A DNA stretch of 64,000 nt from Paenibacillus sp. FSL R10-2782 (GTDB lineage Bacteria; Bacillota; Bacilli; Paenibacillales; Paenibacillaceae), in assembly GCF_038592985.1 (NCBI RefSeq), contig NZ_CP151951.1:673001-737000 (forward strand). Reading direction: 5' to 3'. This document shows, piece after piece, positions 8,234 to 17,576 of the stretch. Under the pieces are notes generated by a model that saw nothing but the letters and a program-made list of their open reading frames with translations, searched no databases and had not been told where the DNA came from. Within the stretch, counting starts at the first letter, position 1, and each line of letters opens with the position of its first letter. The position numbers and the translations under genes are program-made.

Positions 8234-8986
8234 ATGAAGTACACAGTTATCACAGGAGCAAGTTCAGGAATTGGATATGAGACGGCATTGGCATTTGCTG
8301 CACGTGGCAAAAACTTAATTTTGGTAGCTAGAAGATTAGATAAGTTAGAAGAGCTTAAATCAACAATTCAGGAAATTGATCCTAATGTAAATGTTATTGT
8401 TCGTACAAGTGATCTGTCTGTTACAGATCAGGCCTACACACTGTATAACAATTTAAAGGAATACCAAATTGAGACCTGGATTAATAATGCGGGGCTCGGT
8501 GAAGCTTCATTTGTAGTAGAACAGAATTTAGATAAAGTTGAAACTATGTTACGTGTTAACATCGAATCCTTGACGATCCTTTCTACACTATATGTGCGAG
8601 ATTATGCTGATGTAGAAGGAACTCAGTTAATTAACGTATCATCCGCACTCGGATATGCCATTGCTGTTGGGAGCGTTGCTTATTCCGCATCCAAATACTA
8701 CGTTAGTGCCTTCACAGAAGGGCTTGCAAAAGAACTAGAACTGAAAGGAGCAAAACTAAAGGCAAAAGTTTTAGCACCAGCTATAACGGAAACGGAATTC
8801 GTGAAGAAATCAATAGATGCTGAAGAATTTGATTACAAAGCAAACATGCCTAAGTACCACACTGCCAAACAAATGGCGGGCTTCATGGTAGATCTTTATG
8901 ATTGCAACGAGGTGGTAGGGATTGTAGACCAGAACTATGATTTCAATCTGAGAGGCGAAATATATCCAATAATTTCAGAATTTTAA
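8234..8986 (+). CDS. SDR family NAD(P)-dependent oxidoreductase
   Basis: Short-chain dehydrogenase of 250 residues with TGASSGIG (residues 6-13), the NNAG motif near 86, Ser in VSSALG near 139 and the catalytic YSASK near 155. RAARG-like and ARR residues after the second strand suggest NADP(H) preference. AAGGAGAG gives a good ribosome site before ATG 8234. It resembles the YqjQ/DltE-type SDRs of Firmicutes and is not closely similar to the SDR at 5218. The operator at 8159 links it to the TetR regulon. Downstream is the decayed OYE gene, which may once have belonged to the same set. Confidence 0.88.
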   Translation: MKYTVITGASSGIGYETALAFAARGKNLILVARRLDKLEELKSTIQEIDPNVNVIVRTSDLSVTDQAYTLYNNLKEYQIETWINNAGLGEASFVVEQNLDKVETMLRVNIESLTILSTLYVRDYADVEGTQLINVSSALGYAIAVGSVAYSASKYYVSAFTEGLAKELELKGAKLKAKVLAPAITETEFVKKSIDAEEFDYKANMPKYHTAKQMAGFMVDLYDCNEVVGIVDQNYDFNLRGEIYPIISEF

Positions 8987-9035
8987 ATCGAATTTATATA
9001 TCCGTATAACTTCATTTGAAGAGGAGAGTATCAGA

Positions 9036-9630
9036 ATGGAAAAGTTGTGGAGTAAAACGAACATTGGAATAATGGTACTACCTCATCGTTTAGCAATGGC
9101 ACCAATGACACGTAGTAGATCGCAAGAAGATGGTACACCGGGATTTTATACGGATAAGCATATTAAAGGATGGAAAAAGGTTACAGTGCAGTGCATGAAG
9201 CAGGTGGTTATATGTATATCCAATTAATGCATGCTGGTCGCATGTCGCACCCAGACAATACACACATCATCGTCAACCTGTTGCGCCATCTGCAATCGCG
9301 CCAGGTGTAGAAATGTTTACTGCTAAAGGTATGCAGGACATCCCCGTTCCGCGTGAGTTAAGCAAAGAGGATATTCAAACGACTATTGCAGATTTCCGAA
9401 AAGCAGCAGCAGCGGCTATTAAAGCAGGTGCAGACGGCGTGGAGCTCATTGCTTATACGATGTGGGGTTGTATCGACCTGGTTAGTGCTTCAACAGGCGA
9501 AATGAAAAAACGCTACGGTTTCATCCATGTCAACAAAGACAACGATGGCAATGGTGACCTGAGCAGAACGCCGAAGAAGAGCTTCTACTGGTACAAAAAA
9601 GTCATTGAATCCAATGGCGAAGAACTGTAG
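9036..9630 (+). pseudogene. Chimeric remnant: old yellow enzyme fused to GH1 C-terminus
   Basis: The 5' part is an NADH:flavin oxidoreductase of the OYE family: LPHRLAMAPMTRSR, then [37 protein letters not shown] and the helix [18 protein letters not shown]. About 45-50 residues are missing between DGTPG and FYTDKH, and two frameshifts break the frame (near 9185 and 9265). After DGVEL (near 9445) the sequence becomes the C-terminus of a 6-phospho-beta-glucosidase of family GH1 ([23 protein letters not shown], then [16 protein letters not shown] and stop at 9630). The whole is non-functional. Fusion probably arose through a shared DGVEL-coding stretch. Confidence 0.82.
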
Positions 9631-9672
9631 CCAAATTTGTTTTTGCCCAAGCACAAGAATAGCATGCTTAAG

Positions 9673-9697
9673 AAACCGTGATAGTTGCGGTTTTTTT
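9673..9697 (+). terminator. Rho-independent terminator
   Basis: AAACCG and CGGTTT flank a nine-base loop and are followed by a seven-T run. It lies 43 bases after the GH1 remnant and is probably the original terminator of that beta-glucosidase gene. Confidence 0.72.
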
Positions 9698-10088
9698 GTT
9701 TTCTCTATAGGGGGTGTTCAGACAACAATTTTTATGGCTAGCTACAAAAGGAGAATAAACAGAACCTCGTTTGGGAACCCCGCAACAAACTGCTGGTTTA
9801 AAAGGTTCTCATGAGAAAGCCTGTTTCCCATCTTGGTTGTGTTCGGCTACAACGATACAGCGTGTTCGCGGAGATGCCCAAGATGACCTTTTCATTGCCA
9901 AGTTGATGGAAATGACTTGCTAGATATCATGTTGTCTGAAGTGTCCGAGTGAAGCAAGTTCAAGTTCCCGAGGCCCTTGCATTTTTTCAGTCTTACTCAT
10001 TTATATTATGAGAAGATGGGGTCACCGACTAATTGTCGAATAACCTTAGAATTTGATGTATTATGGATTTAACAAGTTTTTAGGGACC
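9698..10088. other. Gene-free region before the diguanylate cyclase
   Basis: Nearly 400 bases without a convincing gene on either strand; the frames are short and not coding-like. Composition suggests decayed coding sequence, but I cannot name a family. Confidence 0.4.
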
Positions 10089-10103
10089 AAGGAGGGTCAT
10101 AGT

Positions 10104-11690
10104 TTGTCTACACCGAGAAGAGCCGAACATCGTCAAAGTAAAAAGATAAGTCTCATATCGTTGCTTACGGGCTTGGTGACGCTGGTGGTTCTGCTAACCT
10201 CAAGCATTCTTCTGGTTGGTTCTTATGAGTCCCAAAAGAAATCATTGACGGAGACGACGCTCTATCTGAATTACTCCAACGCTGATCGCATTTCCAGGAC
10301 GATGGATTCTTTATTTAGATCCATGCGCGGCAGCTTGGAATACAGTGCCGATAAACTTTCCGATGTTGATGCCATGACTTCGAAGCAAGTGGACGATTAT
10401 TTAGATCTGATGCGCAACAGCAGCAATTTCTTCAATTCCATCACAGTGGTCGAAGCCAACGGGCTGATCCGCAATGTAGCGCCGGCTAGAGTGGGAACGG
10501 CAGGTCAGCATATCACGTCTAAGGCCAGTCTGGAAGCTTTGGCACTCCAAAAACCGTATATTTCTTCCCCTTACATGACTCCAAACACTAAGAGACTCAT
10601 CGTATTTATGAGTCAACCGATTTTCAGCAGCTCCGATAAATATCTCGGTATTTTGAGCGGCACGTTTTATCTTCAGGAGAACAATATCCTGTCAGATATT
10701 TTTGGCAACGGTAATGTGGACGATTCCGGTTCTTATTATTATATTGTGGATTCCAACGGACGTCTGCTGTATCACCCGGACAAGCAGCTCCTCGGGAAGG
10801 ATGTCAGCAGCAACAAGGTAGTGCAGAAGTTGATGAAGGGGGAAAGCGGGGAACAGCAAGTTCGCAACACCAGTGGCGTCGAGATGCTTGCCGGGTACTC
10901 CAGTGTTCCGGCCAACGGATGGGGAATTGTGGTCGTTTCGCCGATTAGTCTAATCCATCATCAACTGATGGGTCAAATTCAGACCATTCTCTGGTATTCG
11001 TTGTTTCCGTTCATCATGCTGCTGATAGGAGTCATACTTGTGGCGTACATGTTAGCCCGGCCTTTCGTCCATCTGGCAAATCTGGTGAGTAAGATGGGCA
11101 AGGAAGAGATTGTAATGCCGGAAGCGAAGTCGCACTGGAGCCAGGAGGCCGATTTGCTCACCAAGGCTGTATTGCTTGCCGTGTTGAATATTCAGAAGCA
11201 GACGGATCAATTGACCCAGGAAGCTGTGACGGATGTTCTGACCGGATTAATGAACCGAAGATCGCTTGAAAATACGATGAGTCAATGGATGGCCTCTGGT
11301 CTGCCATTTTCGCTCATTATGCTGGATGTAGACAAATTTAAATTCGTAAACGACACCTACGGCCATCTCATCGGTGACGAAGTTCTGAAACATGTTGCCG
11401 AAGTTATAGTTACCTCGCTTCGCCCGGATGATGTCTGCTATCGCTACGGCGGCGAAGAGTTCGTCATTCTGCTGAACCGACCTGAGGAAGCCTTCAACGT
11501 AGCGGAAAGAGTCCGTCGGGCTTTGGAACAAAGCAGGGCTCCCATTCCGACACGAGTTACGGTTTCTCTGGGCATCGCCCATTATCCTTTGCATGCGTCA
11601 GAACGGGAAGAGCTGATAGAGAAGGCGGATCAGGCATTGTACCTGGCCAAGAGCAGAGGAAGAAACAGAACGATAGTCTCTGAGGGTTAA
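10104..11690 (+). CDS. Diguanylate cyclase with extracellular dCache sensor
   Basis: Membrane diguanylate cyclase of about 528 residues that would make cyclic di-GMP from GTP. After a basic start there is a membrane helix (about 18-40), a double-Cache-type sensor domain (about 45-280) outside the cell, a second helix (about 290-312) and a C-terminal GGDEF domain. The active site reads GGEEF near residue 449. An RxxD inhibitory site (RPDD) lies exactly five residues before it, so product feedback is expected. TTG 10104 is chosen because AAGGAGGG lies eight bases upstream; the earlier ATG 10053 has no such site. It is monocistronic. The ligand is unknown. Confidence 0.9.
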   Translation: MSTPRRAEHRQSKKISLISLLTGLVTLVVLLTSSILLVGSYESQKKSLTETTLYLNYSNADRISRTMDSLFRSMRGSLEYSADKLSDVDAMTSKQVDDYLDLMRNSSNFFNSITVVEANGLIRNVAPARVGTAGQHITSKASLEALALQKPYISSPYMTPNTKRLIVFMSQPIFSSSDKYLGILSGTFYLQENNILSDIFGNGNVDDSGSYYYIVDSNGRLLYHPDKQLLGKDVSSNKVVQKLMKGESGEQQVRNTSGVEMLAGYSSVPANGWGIVVVSPISLIHHQLMGQIQTILWYSLFPFIMLLIGVILVAYMLARPFVHLANLVSKMGKEEIVMPEAKSHWSQEADLLTKAVLLAVLNIQKQTDQLTQEAVTDVLTGLMNRRSLENTMSQWMASGLPFSLIMLDVDKFKFVNDTYGHLIGDEVLKHVAEVIVTSLRPDDVCYRYGGEEFVILLNRPEEAFNVAERVRRALEQSRAPIPTRVTVSLGIAHYPLHASEREELIEKADQALYLAKSRGRNRTIVSEG

Positions 11691-11912
11691 AGTAACTCCT
11701 CAAAATGCTTACAACCAGCATATTTGCGCGGAATGGACTGTAATCTATTTCTGACCTCTCAGCCGTCGCCTCTTCTTGTTATAATTTTATTGATAATAAA
11801 TTAATTGGTTGGTGGACCAACCAATTATCATCTTTTAATTAGGTATGCTGCCGGTCGTAAGGGATCATCCATGAGAATGGTGCATGCAGTGAACGGGGGA
11901 CTCATCTATGGG
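11691..11912. other. Gene-free region with promoter-like and operator-like sequence
   Basis: No gene is supported. A TATAAT box lies at 11780 and a perfect palindrome at 11803-11826 (listed separately). Sequence after it could encode a short start (MRMVHAVNGGLIYGS) that runs into the end of the opposing AraC gene, so a former rightward gene may have been truncated here. Confidence 0.4.
11803..11826. promoter_or_regulatory. Perfect palindrome resembling a TetR/MarR operator
   Basis: AATTGGTTGGT-GG-ACCAACCAATT: two 11-base arms around two bases, 18 bases after a TATAAT box at 11780. The position fits a repressor roadblock, but no intact gene follows on the plus strand. Confidence 0.5.
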
Positions 11913-12794
11913 TCAACCCTTCAGATTATTTCGATATTCCAAAGGAGAGCAGCCCATTATTTTTTTGAACAGTCTGGAGAAGTAATAAGGGTCCCTAAAA
12001 CCGAGTTGTATGCTAATTTCTTTAATAGAAGCATTCGTTAAGTCCAAAAGCTGACTGGCCCTCTGTATCTTCATTCTTAAATAGTAATCCACTGGAGAGT
12101 AGCCGGTTGATTGCTTGAATATCAAGTTTAAATGCTGCTTGGATACCTGAACATGCCGACTAAGCTCCTCCAACGAGACGGTGGATTCCAATTGTTCGCG
12201 CATATAACGTGTTGCCTTATCAACATGGCTCTGGTACGTACTGTCTTCCTTGCGAAATGCAACGGATAATACAAAACTCAGCAGATAACGAACAGTTTGC
12301 GACACTTGAACTAAATGTATAATAGAGTATGATTTGTTCAATAAAAGGTCGTAACACTGATGAAATAGCTCCAGTAGTTTGACTTCATCACTGGCAGCCA
12401 TTGTAACATACGTTTTACAAGGCTCAAATAATGCCATGAAATCGTCCATTTGGTCCCCTTGGAGATGAAACCAGTAAATCGTCCAAGGATCTACATCGTC
12501 AGCCCCATAAGCATGCGGCATGTCCCTGGGAATGTAAGCAAAGCTTTGCTCCGTCATGCAAATGGTTACGTTATCCACCGTTCGTACCCAACCTTTCCCG
12601 CGGGCACAGTAAATGAATATATAAGAGTCACAACCATGCGTTCTTTCACGAAAATGATGGCGGGCATGGCTAAAGCAGCCTATATCCGTAATATATAGAT
12701 TTCGTGTAAGCGGATTCAATTTTAATTTATTCAACATATAGGGCGGAAGGACATATAACCTTTCACCCTCAAATCCATCAGCTTTCTTATTCAT
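11913..12794 (-). CDS. AraC family transcriptional regulator
   Basis: AraC-type activator of 293 residues. The N-terminal half is a cupin-like sugar-sensing domain (residues 15-160), and the last 100 residues hold two helix-turn-helix units (LEELSRHVQVSKQHLNLIFKQ and IKEISIQLGFRDPYYFSRLFKK). It is transcribed away from the DUF5107-TPR gene at 12937, leaving a shared promoter region of about 140 bases, and very likely activates that three-gene sugar operon. GGGAG lies about 12 bases before ATG 12794. The inducing sugar is not known; the target genes suggest a galactose-containing plant glycan (inference). Confidence 0.88.
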   Translation of the reverse strand: MNKKADGFEGERLYVLPPYMLNKLKLNPLTRNLYITDIGCFSHARHHFRERTHGCDSYIFIYCARGKGWVRTVDNVTICMTEQSFAYIPRDMPHAYGADDVDPWTIYWFHLQGDQMDDFMALFEPCKTYVTMAASDEVKLLELFHQCYDLLLNKSYSIIHLVQVSQTVRYLLSFVLSVAFRKEDSTYQSHVDKATRYMREQLESTVSLEELSRHVQVSKQHLNLIFKQSTGYSPVDYYLRMKIQRASQLLDLTNASIKEISIQLGFRDPYYFSRLFKKIMGCSPLEYRNNLKG

Positions 12795-12936
12795 AATCTA
12801 TTCATCTCCCAGCCGGATGCATCTCTAATCATGAAATACGTATATAGTCCATCATAAACAGTGGATTGTCAATTGTATGTAGTGTCGCTTACTTGTAAGC
12901 TCTGAATATAAGAGCGACTATAAAGGAGTGATGGAT

Positions 12937-15900
12937 TTGAGCATCTTCGACGCTAAGGCACGCGTGTGGGAGGAAACTGTGCAGATCCCTACGTACGGCA
13001 TTGGCAAACCCGACAAAAATCCAATGTTTCTGGAGAAACGTGTCTACCAAGGAAGCTCCGGTCGAGTGTATCCGCATCCGGTAATTGATAAAATTGAGAA
13101 TGATAAGAAACTGGAAAATTACCAAGTGGTTTTTCTGGAAAATAAATATTTGCGTATTGAGATCATGCCAGAGCTGGGAGGTCGTATTTATCGTGCGGTC
13201 GACAAGACCAACGGTTACGATTTTGTTTACTATAACAAGGTCATCAAACCAGCGCTTGTGGGCTTATTGGGGCCATGGATATCGGGAGGCATTGAGTTTA
13301 ACTGGCCTCAGCATCACCGTCCCAACACTTACGGACCTGTCGAATACAAGCTGGAAGAACATGAGGACGGTAGCGCGACGGTATGGGTGAGCGAAATTGA
13401 CCGCATGTTCGGCACGAAAGTAACCGCTGGTTTTACACTTCAACCGGATAAAGCATACCTTAAAATGGGGGCCCAGCTATACAACCGGACTGCCGAGCCT
13501 CAAACGTTTCTATGGTGGGCAAATCCAGCCGTAGCGGTACATGATCACACTCAATCTGTTTTTCCTCCGGACGTATCAGCCGTGTTCGACCATGGAAAGC
13601 GAGATGTATCCCGTTTCCCGATCGCTACAGGCATTTATTATAAAATGGATTATTCTGAAGGCGTAGATATCTCCCGATACAAAAATATTCCTGTCCCCAC
13701 TTCATATATGGCCTATAAATCGGACTACAATTTCATAGGTGGTTATGACCATATGAAACAAGCCGGGCTTTTGCATGTGGCCAACCATCATATCTCTCCC
13801 GGAAAAAAGCAATGGACATGGGGGAATGGCGAATTCGGCCAGGCATGGGATCGGAATCTAACTGACGAAGACGGTCCTTACATCGAGTTGATGACGGGTG
13901 TATATACCGATAACCAACCTGATTTTACATGGCTTCAGCCGTATGAAGAAAAATCGTTCTCGCAGTATTTTATGCCTTATAAACATATTGGTATGGTCAA
14001 AAATGCTTCAATTGATGCAGCTGTAAGTTTGGACATGGATCGCAGTGAAGGGACAGCACAGATTGGAGTCTATGTGACTTCTCCATTTCGTAAAGCCGTC
14101 GTGGAATTAAGCAGCCAGCGGAGACTCTATATTAAAGAATCTGTAGATTTGGAACCTAGTATGGCCTTTGTACAGAAAATCGATCTCTTGGCTGATGATG
14201 ATGAACTATGCTTAACTGTCAAAGACGCGACAGGGAGGGAGCTGATTAGCTACCAGCCGAGGAAAAAGCAAGTTGAACAGATGCCTGCTGCGGCAACACC
14301 CTTGCCGGAACCGGAGGAATTAAGAACGAACGAAGAATTGTATTTAGCTGGTCAACACTTGGAGCAATACCGTCATGCCACCTTCAAACCCGAGGCGTAT
14401 TATCTGGAGGGCCTGAAAAGAGATGAGGAAGACAGCCGCATAAATGTGGCATATGGTACGTTGCTTCTCCGTAGAGGGTTGTATTCAGCAAGCGAAGCGT
14501 GCTTCCGTAAAGCCATTTCGCGGGTAACCTGGCGTAACGCTAACCCCTATGACGGTGAGGCCTATTATCAGCTTGGTTTATCGTTAAAACATCAAGGGCG
14601 ACTGGATGAGGCGTTCTCTGCATTTTATAAATCAGTGTGGAGTGCGGCATGGCAAGACAGCGGGTATTTCTCACTTGCGCAGATTGCGACAGAAAAAGGG
14701 AACTATGAAGAAGCATTGGAGCTTGTGGAGCGTTCGATCATCCGAAATGCTCGCAACTACAAAGCACGCAACCTAAAGTCGGCTATTTTTCGTAAGCTTG
14801 GCAACTACGAAGCGGCAGTAGCTTTTTCCAAGGAAACGATTAAGCTCGATATCGCCGATTTTGGAGCTTACCGTGAGCAAGGATTATCACTAGAGGCTCT
14901 CGGGTTACGATCTGATGCTATAACGGTCTTCGATGAATTGAAAAAATGGACGCGTGGAGATGTGCACAATGATATAGCCATAGCCTCGGATTATGCGGCG
15001 GCAGGACTCTATGAGGATGCGGCATTCGTGCTGGAAGGCGCTTCAGAGCAGGCGCAAACCTACCCTATGCTGCATTACATTCAGGCCTTCTGCTATGCTA
15101 AAATCGGCAAGCACGAGCAGGCGAACAGGGCTCTCGCTCAGGCAGCCGAAGCAGTACCCGATTACTGCTTTCCCAACACTCTGTTTGAGTACGACGTGTT
15201 GCAATTTGCAGTTCAAACGAAACCGGGGGATGGAAAGGCACATTATTACTTGGGCAATTTACTCTATGATAAGAAACGGCACTTGGATGCCATTGCTTGC
15301 TGGGAAACATCTCGTACCATTGATGATACCTTCCCCGTCGTTCACCGTAATCTTGCTCTTGGATATTTTAACAAGCAAGGCCAAATAGAGCAGGCTCGCC
15401 AATCGTTAGAGCAGGCCTTTGCAGGCAATACATCAGACGCGCGTGTTCTTTATGAGCTTGACCAGCTTTATAAGAAACTGAATATCAAGCCTGATGACAG
15501 ATTGAACCTGCTGGAGAGTTATCCGGGGATCGTAAAGCTTCGCGATGATCTGTTTTTGGAATATGTAACCGTTCACAATATTATGAAGCAGCACAAGATA
15601 GCGTTATCCTTGCTGACAGGCAGAACATTTCATCCATGGGAAGGCGGAGAGGGTAAGGTAACTGGACAGTATAAGCAGGCCAAAGTAGAGCTTGCCAAGT
15701 CCGACCTGAGGTCTGGGCGGATTGAGCAGGCTGTAAAAGGGCTGCGGGAGGCTTTAGTTTATCCAGAGAATCTTGGAGAAGGCAAGCTAAAGGGTTCGCA
15801 GGATAATGATATCTACTATTATTTGGGCTGCGCGTATGAGCGATTGAAATTAACAGATGAGGCAGCGCAGGCCTTTTCCACGGCCTCTCAAGGACTGAAG

Positions 15901-16275
15901 GAACCCATCAACCCCATGTATTACAACGATCAACAGCCGGATATGATATTTTACCAAGGATTGGCCTGGAAGAAACTTGGTCATGTAAAGGAAGGCAATC
16001 GCCGATTCAACAAGCTAATTGATTACGCTGAAAGACACTTGTTCGAACCCGTGAAAATGGATTACTTCGCGGTTTCGTTACCCGACTTTCTCATTTTTGA
16101 AGATGATTTGAATATTCGTAATCAGATCCATTGTACCTATATGAAAGCACTGGGCTTGCTTGGATTAGGGCGACAAGACGAGGCTATCCTGCATTTTGAA
16201 TCTGTGCTTAAGCTGGAAGCTAACCACCAAGGAGCATTGAATCATATGGACTGGGAGGGAAGCTCAAATGAGTAA
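12937..16275 (+). CDS. DUF5107 domain protein with TPR repeats
   Basis: Large protein of about 1112 residues without signal peptide or membrane segment, so cytoplasmic. Residues 1-350 match the DUF5107 pattern, a beta-rich fold related to sugar-mutarotase-type domains (MPELGGRIYRAVDKTNG, GGIEFNWPQHHRP, TFLWWANPAV). From about residue 470 to the end are many 34-residue helical pairs typical of tetratricopeptide repeats. AAAGGAG at 12922-12928 is best spaced for TTG 12937; GTG 12928 and ATG 12931 are in frame but too close. It is the first gene of an operon with a cellulase-like enzyme (8-base overlap) and a GH35 enzyme. Its biochemical function is not established. Confidence 0.85.
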   Translation: MSIFDAKARVWEETVQIPTYGIGKPDKNPMFLEKRVYQGSSGRVYPHPVIDKIENDKKLENYQVVFLENKYLRIEIMPELGGRIYRAVDKTNGYDFVYYNKVIKPALVGLLGPWISGGIEFNWPQHHRPNTYGPVEYKLEEHEDGSATVWVSEIDRMFGTKVTAGFTLQPDKAYLKMGAQLYNRTAEPQTFLWWANPAVAVHDHTQSVFPPDVSAVFDHGKRDVSRFPIATGIYYKMDYSEGVDISRYKNIPVPTSYMAYKSDYNFIGGYDHMKQAGLLHVANHHISPGKKQWTWGNGEFGQAWDRNLTDEDGPYIELMTGVYTDNQPDFTWLQPYEEKSFSQYFMPYKHIGMVKNASIDAAVSLDMDRSEGTAQIGVYVTSPFRKAVVELSSQRRLYIKESVDLEPSMAFVQKIDLLADDDELCLTVKDATGRELISYQPRKKQVEQMPAAATPLPEPEELRTNEELYLAGQHLEQYRHATFKPEAYYLEGLKRDEEDSRINVAYGTLLLRRGLYSASEACFRKAISRVTWRNANPYDGEAYYQLGLSLKHQGRLDEAFSAFYKSVWSAAWQDSGYFSLAQIATEKGNYEEALELVERSIIRNARNYKARNLKSAIFRKLGNYEAAVAFSKETIKLDIADFGAYREQGLSLEALGLRSDAITVFDELKKWTRGDVHNDIAIASDYAAAGLYEDAAFVLEGASEQAQTYPMLHYIQAFCYAKIGKHEQANRALAQAAEAVPDYCFPNTLFEYDVLQFAVQTKPGDGKAHYYLGNLLYDKKRHLDAIACWETSRTIDDTFPVVHRNLALGYFNKQGQIEQARQSLEQAFAGNTSDARVLYELDQLYKKLNIKPDDRLNLLESYPGIVKLRDDLFLEYVTVHNIMKQHKIALSLLTGRTFHPWEGGEGKVTGQYKQAKVELAKSDLRSGRIEQAVKGLREALVYPENLGEGKLKGSQDNDIYYYLGCAYERLKLTDEAAQAFSTASQGLKEPINPMYYNDQQPDMIFYQGLAWKKLGHVKEGNRRFNKLIDYAERHLFEPVKMDYFAVSLPDFLIFEDDLNIRNQIHCTYMKALGLLGLGRQDEAILHFESVLKLEANHQGALNHMDWEGSSNE

Positions 16276-17554
16276 TCTCTTGAGAAATGTACCACGCAAA
16301 TTGACGATCACGATGTGGGATTTCTCTTGGTATACAATGACACAGGAAGGTGAGCCCTATAGCGATCTTGAAGCCCGTTTTAAAGAAGCGGTCCAAAGAG
16401 GCTACAATACGATCCGAATATGTGCTATGCCATTCATGTTGTTTACGGCTGATGGCAAACGCCCCGGACCCTTGGAGTTTGCCAACCTTGGGGAAGTAGG
16501 CCAGCGTACGCGCTGGTATAACTGTCGCGGCGGCGCAGTGCTGGATGGGCATGCTCATTTGCTTGAGCTGTTTAGACAAGCAAAGGCTCATAACTGTTAC
16601 ATTATGTTATCCTCTTGGGAATATCAGCAGAGTCCCAGCTTCCTGGCTCATGCTGAGCTTAGAGATGCATTAGCTGCAATTCCTCCTAAGGAAAGATTTA
16701 TGACCATCGCAAGATCGATGGATCAGTTGATTCGTTTCGTTACAGCGGAAGGCTATAGGAACCAGATTATCTATACAGAGTTGCACAATGAAGTGGAGTT
16801 TGGACAGTTAAACGTTGTCGGAACGTCTGAAGGCATAGCTGAAACGGATGTATCAGCCCTCATTGAAGCCATGCAGCCCTATGTAGAGGAAGCTGTTGGA
16901 TATCTTCGCCAATGTCATCCCGATATTAGGATGACGGCCAGCTATACGTTAAATGAAGCCTACCCTAAAGCTTACGTCGCACGTAATATGCAGGTTGCCC
17001 ATTTTCATCTTTATATTAAAGGGATGCTCAATGAGCTTATGGAAGCCGCAGGGCTTGATGATGAGTTGTCGCCATTCCCCAATCGATTCGTACAATCCCT
17101 ATTAAGAGAAGACGCTCCTCCATTTGCAGAGTGGACCCTGCCTTCGGAGCAAAATTGGCGGATGGAAGGTAATCCGGTTGGCATGAGGCTTATTTATTTG
17201 CATGACTGGGCAGACCCGGATCAATGGGATTTATTTTTGTACGACCGGTATGGAGACCATAAAATGGCCATGTTGCAGAAGGCGGACACCCGATTGGAAG
17301 AAATACATGAATGGACCCGTCATTCCGGCATTCCCATTGTCATAGGAGAAGGCTATGTAGGCTACACGCCGCTGTACGCCCAATTTGAAGAAGGCCCAGT
17401 CGGCAAGTTTATCGCTGAATATGTGCTGCGAAAAGGAATGGCACTTGGTTTCTGGGGAATGACCCTCTGCTCCAACTGTGCTCCGCATCATCCATTCTGG
17501 AATGATGTAGCCTGGCAGCGCAAGTGGAATCAATTTATCCTGAATTCAATATGA
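16268..17554 (+). CDS. Cellulase-like (GH-A clan) glycoside hydrolase
   Basis: Protein of 428 residues with a TIM-barrel glycosidase look and no signal peptide. The likely acid/base is Glu in LHNEVE (near residue 175), and the likely nucleophile is Glu in PIVIGEGYVGY (near 360), the spacing expected of clan GH-A enzymes. It corresponds to the family annotated as cellulase-like (Pfam PF12876). ATG 16268 overlaps the upstream DUF5107-TPR gene by 8 bases, so translation is coupled. Together with the GH35 enzyme it probably degrades an imported oligosaccharide, but no transporter is encoded nearby. Substrate is unknown. Confidence 0.8.
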   Translation: MSNLLRNVPRKLTITMWDFSWYTMTQEGEPYSDLEARFKEAVQRGYNTIRICAMPFMLFTADGKRPGPLEFANLGEVGQRTRWYNCRGGAVLDGHAHLLELFRQAKAHNCYIMLSSWEYQQSPSFLAHAELRDALAAIPPKERFMTIARSMDQLIRFVTAEGYRNQIIYTELHNEVEFGQLNVVGTSEGIAETDVSALIEAMQPYVEEAVGYLRQCHPDIRMTASYTLNEAYPKAYVARNMQVAHFHLYIKGMLNELMEAAGLDDELSPFPNRFVQSLLREDAPPFAEWTLPSEQNWRMEGNPVGMRLIYLHDWADPDQWDLFLYDRYGDHKMAMLQKADTRLEEIHEWTRHSGIPIVIGEGYVGYTPLYAQFEEGPVGKFIAEYVLRKGMALGFWGMTLCSNCAPHHPFWNDVAWQRKWNQFILNSI

Positions 17555-17576
17555 ACGAATGAGGGGAGTGAACTTC

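Noticed and set aside
11805..12041. 78-residue plus-strand frame after the orphan palindrome
   Set aside because: Most of it overlaps the AraC gene in antisense; at most the first 15 codons could be a remnant.
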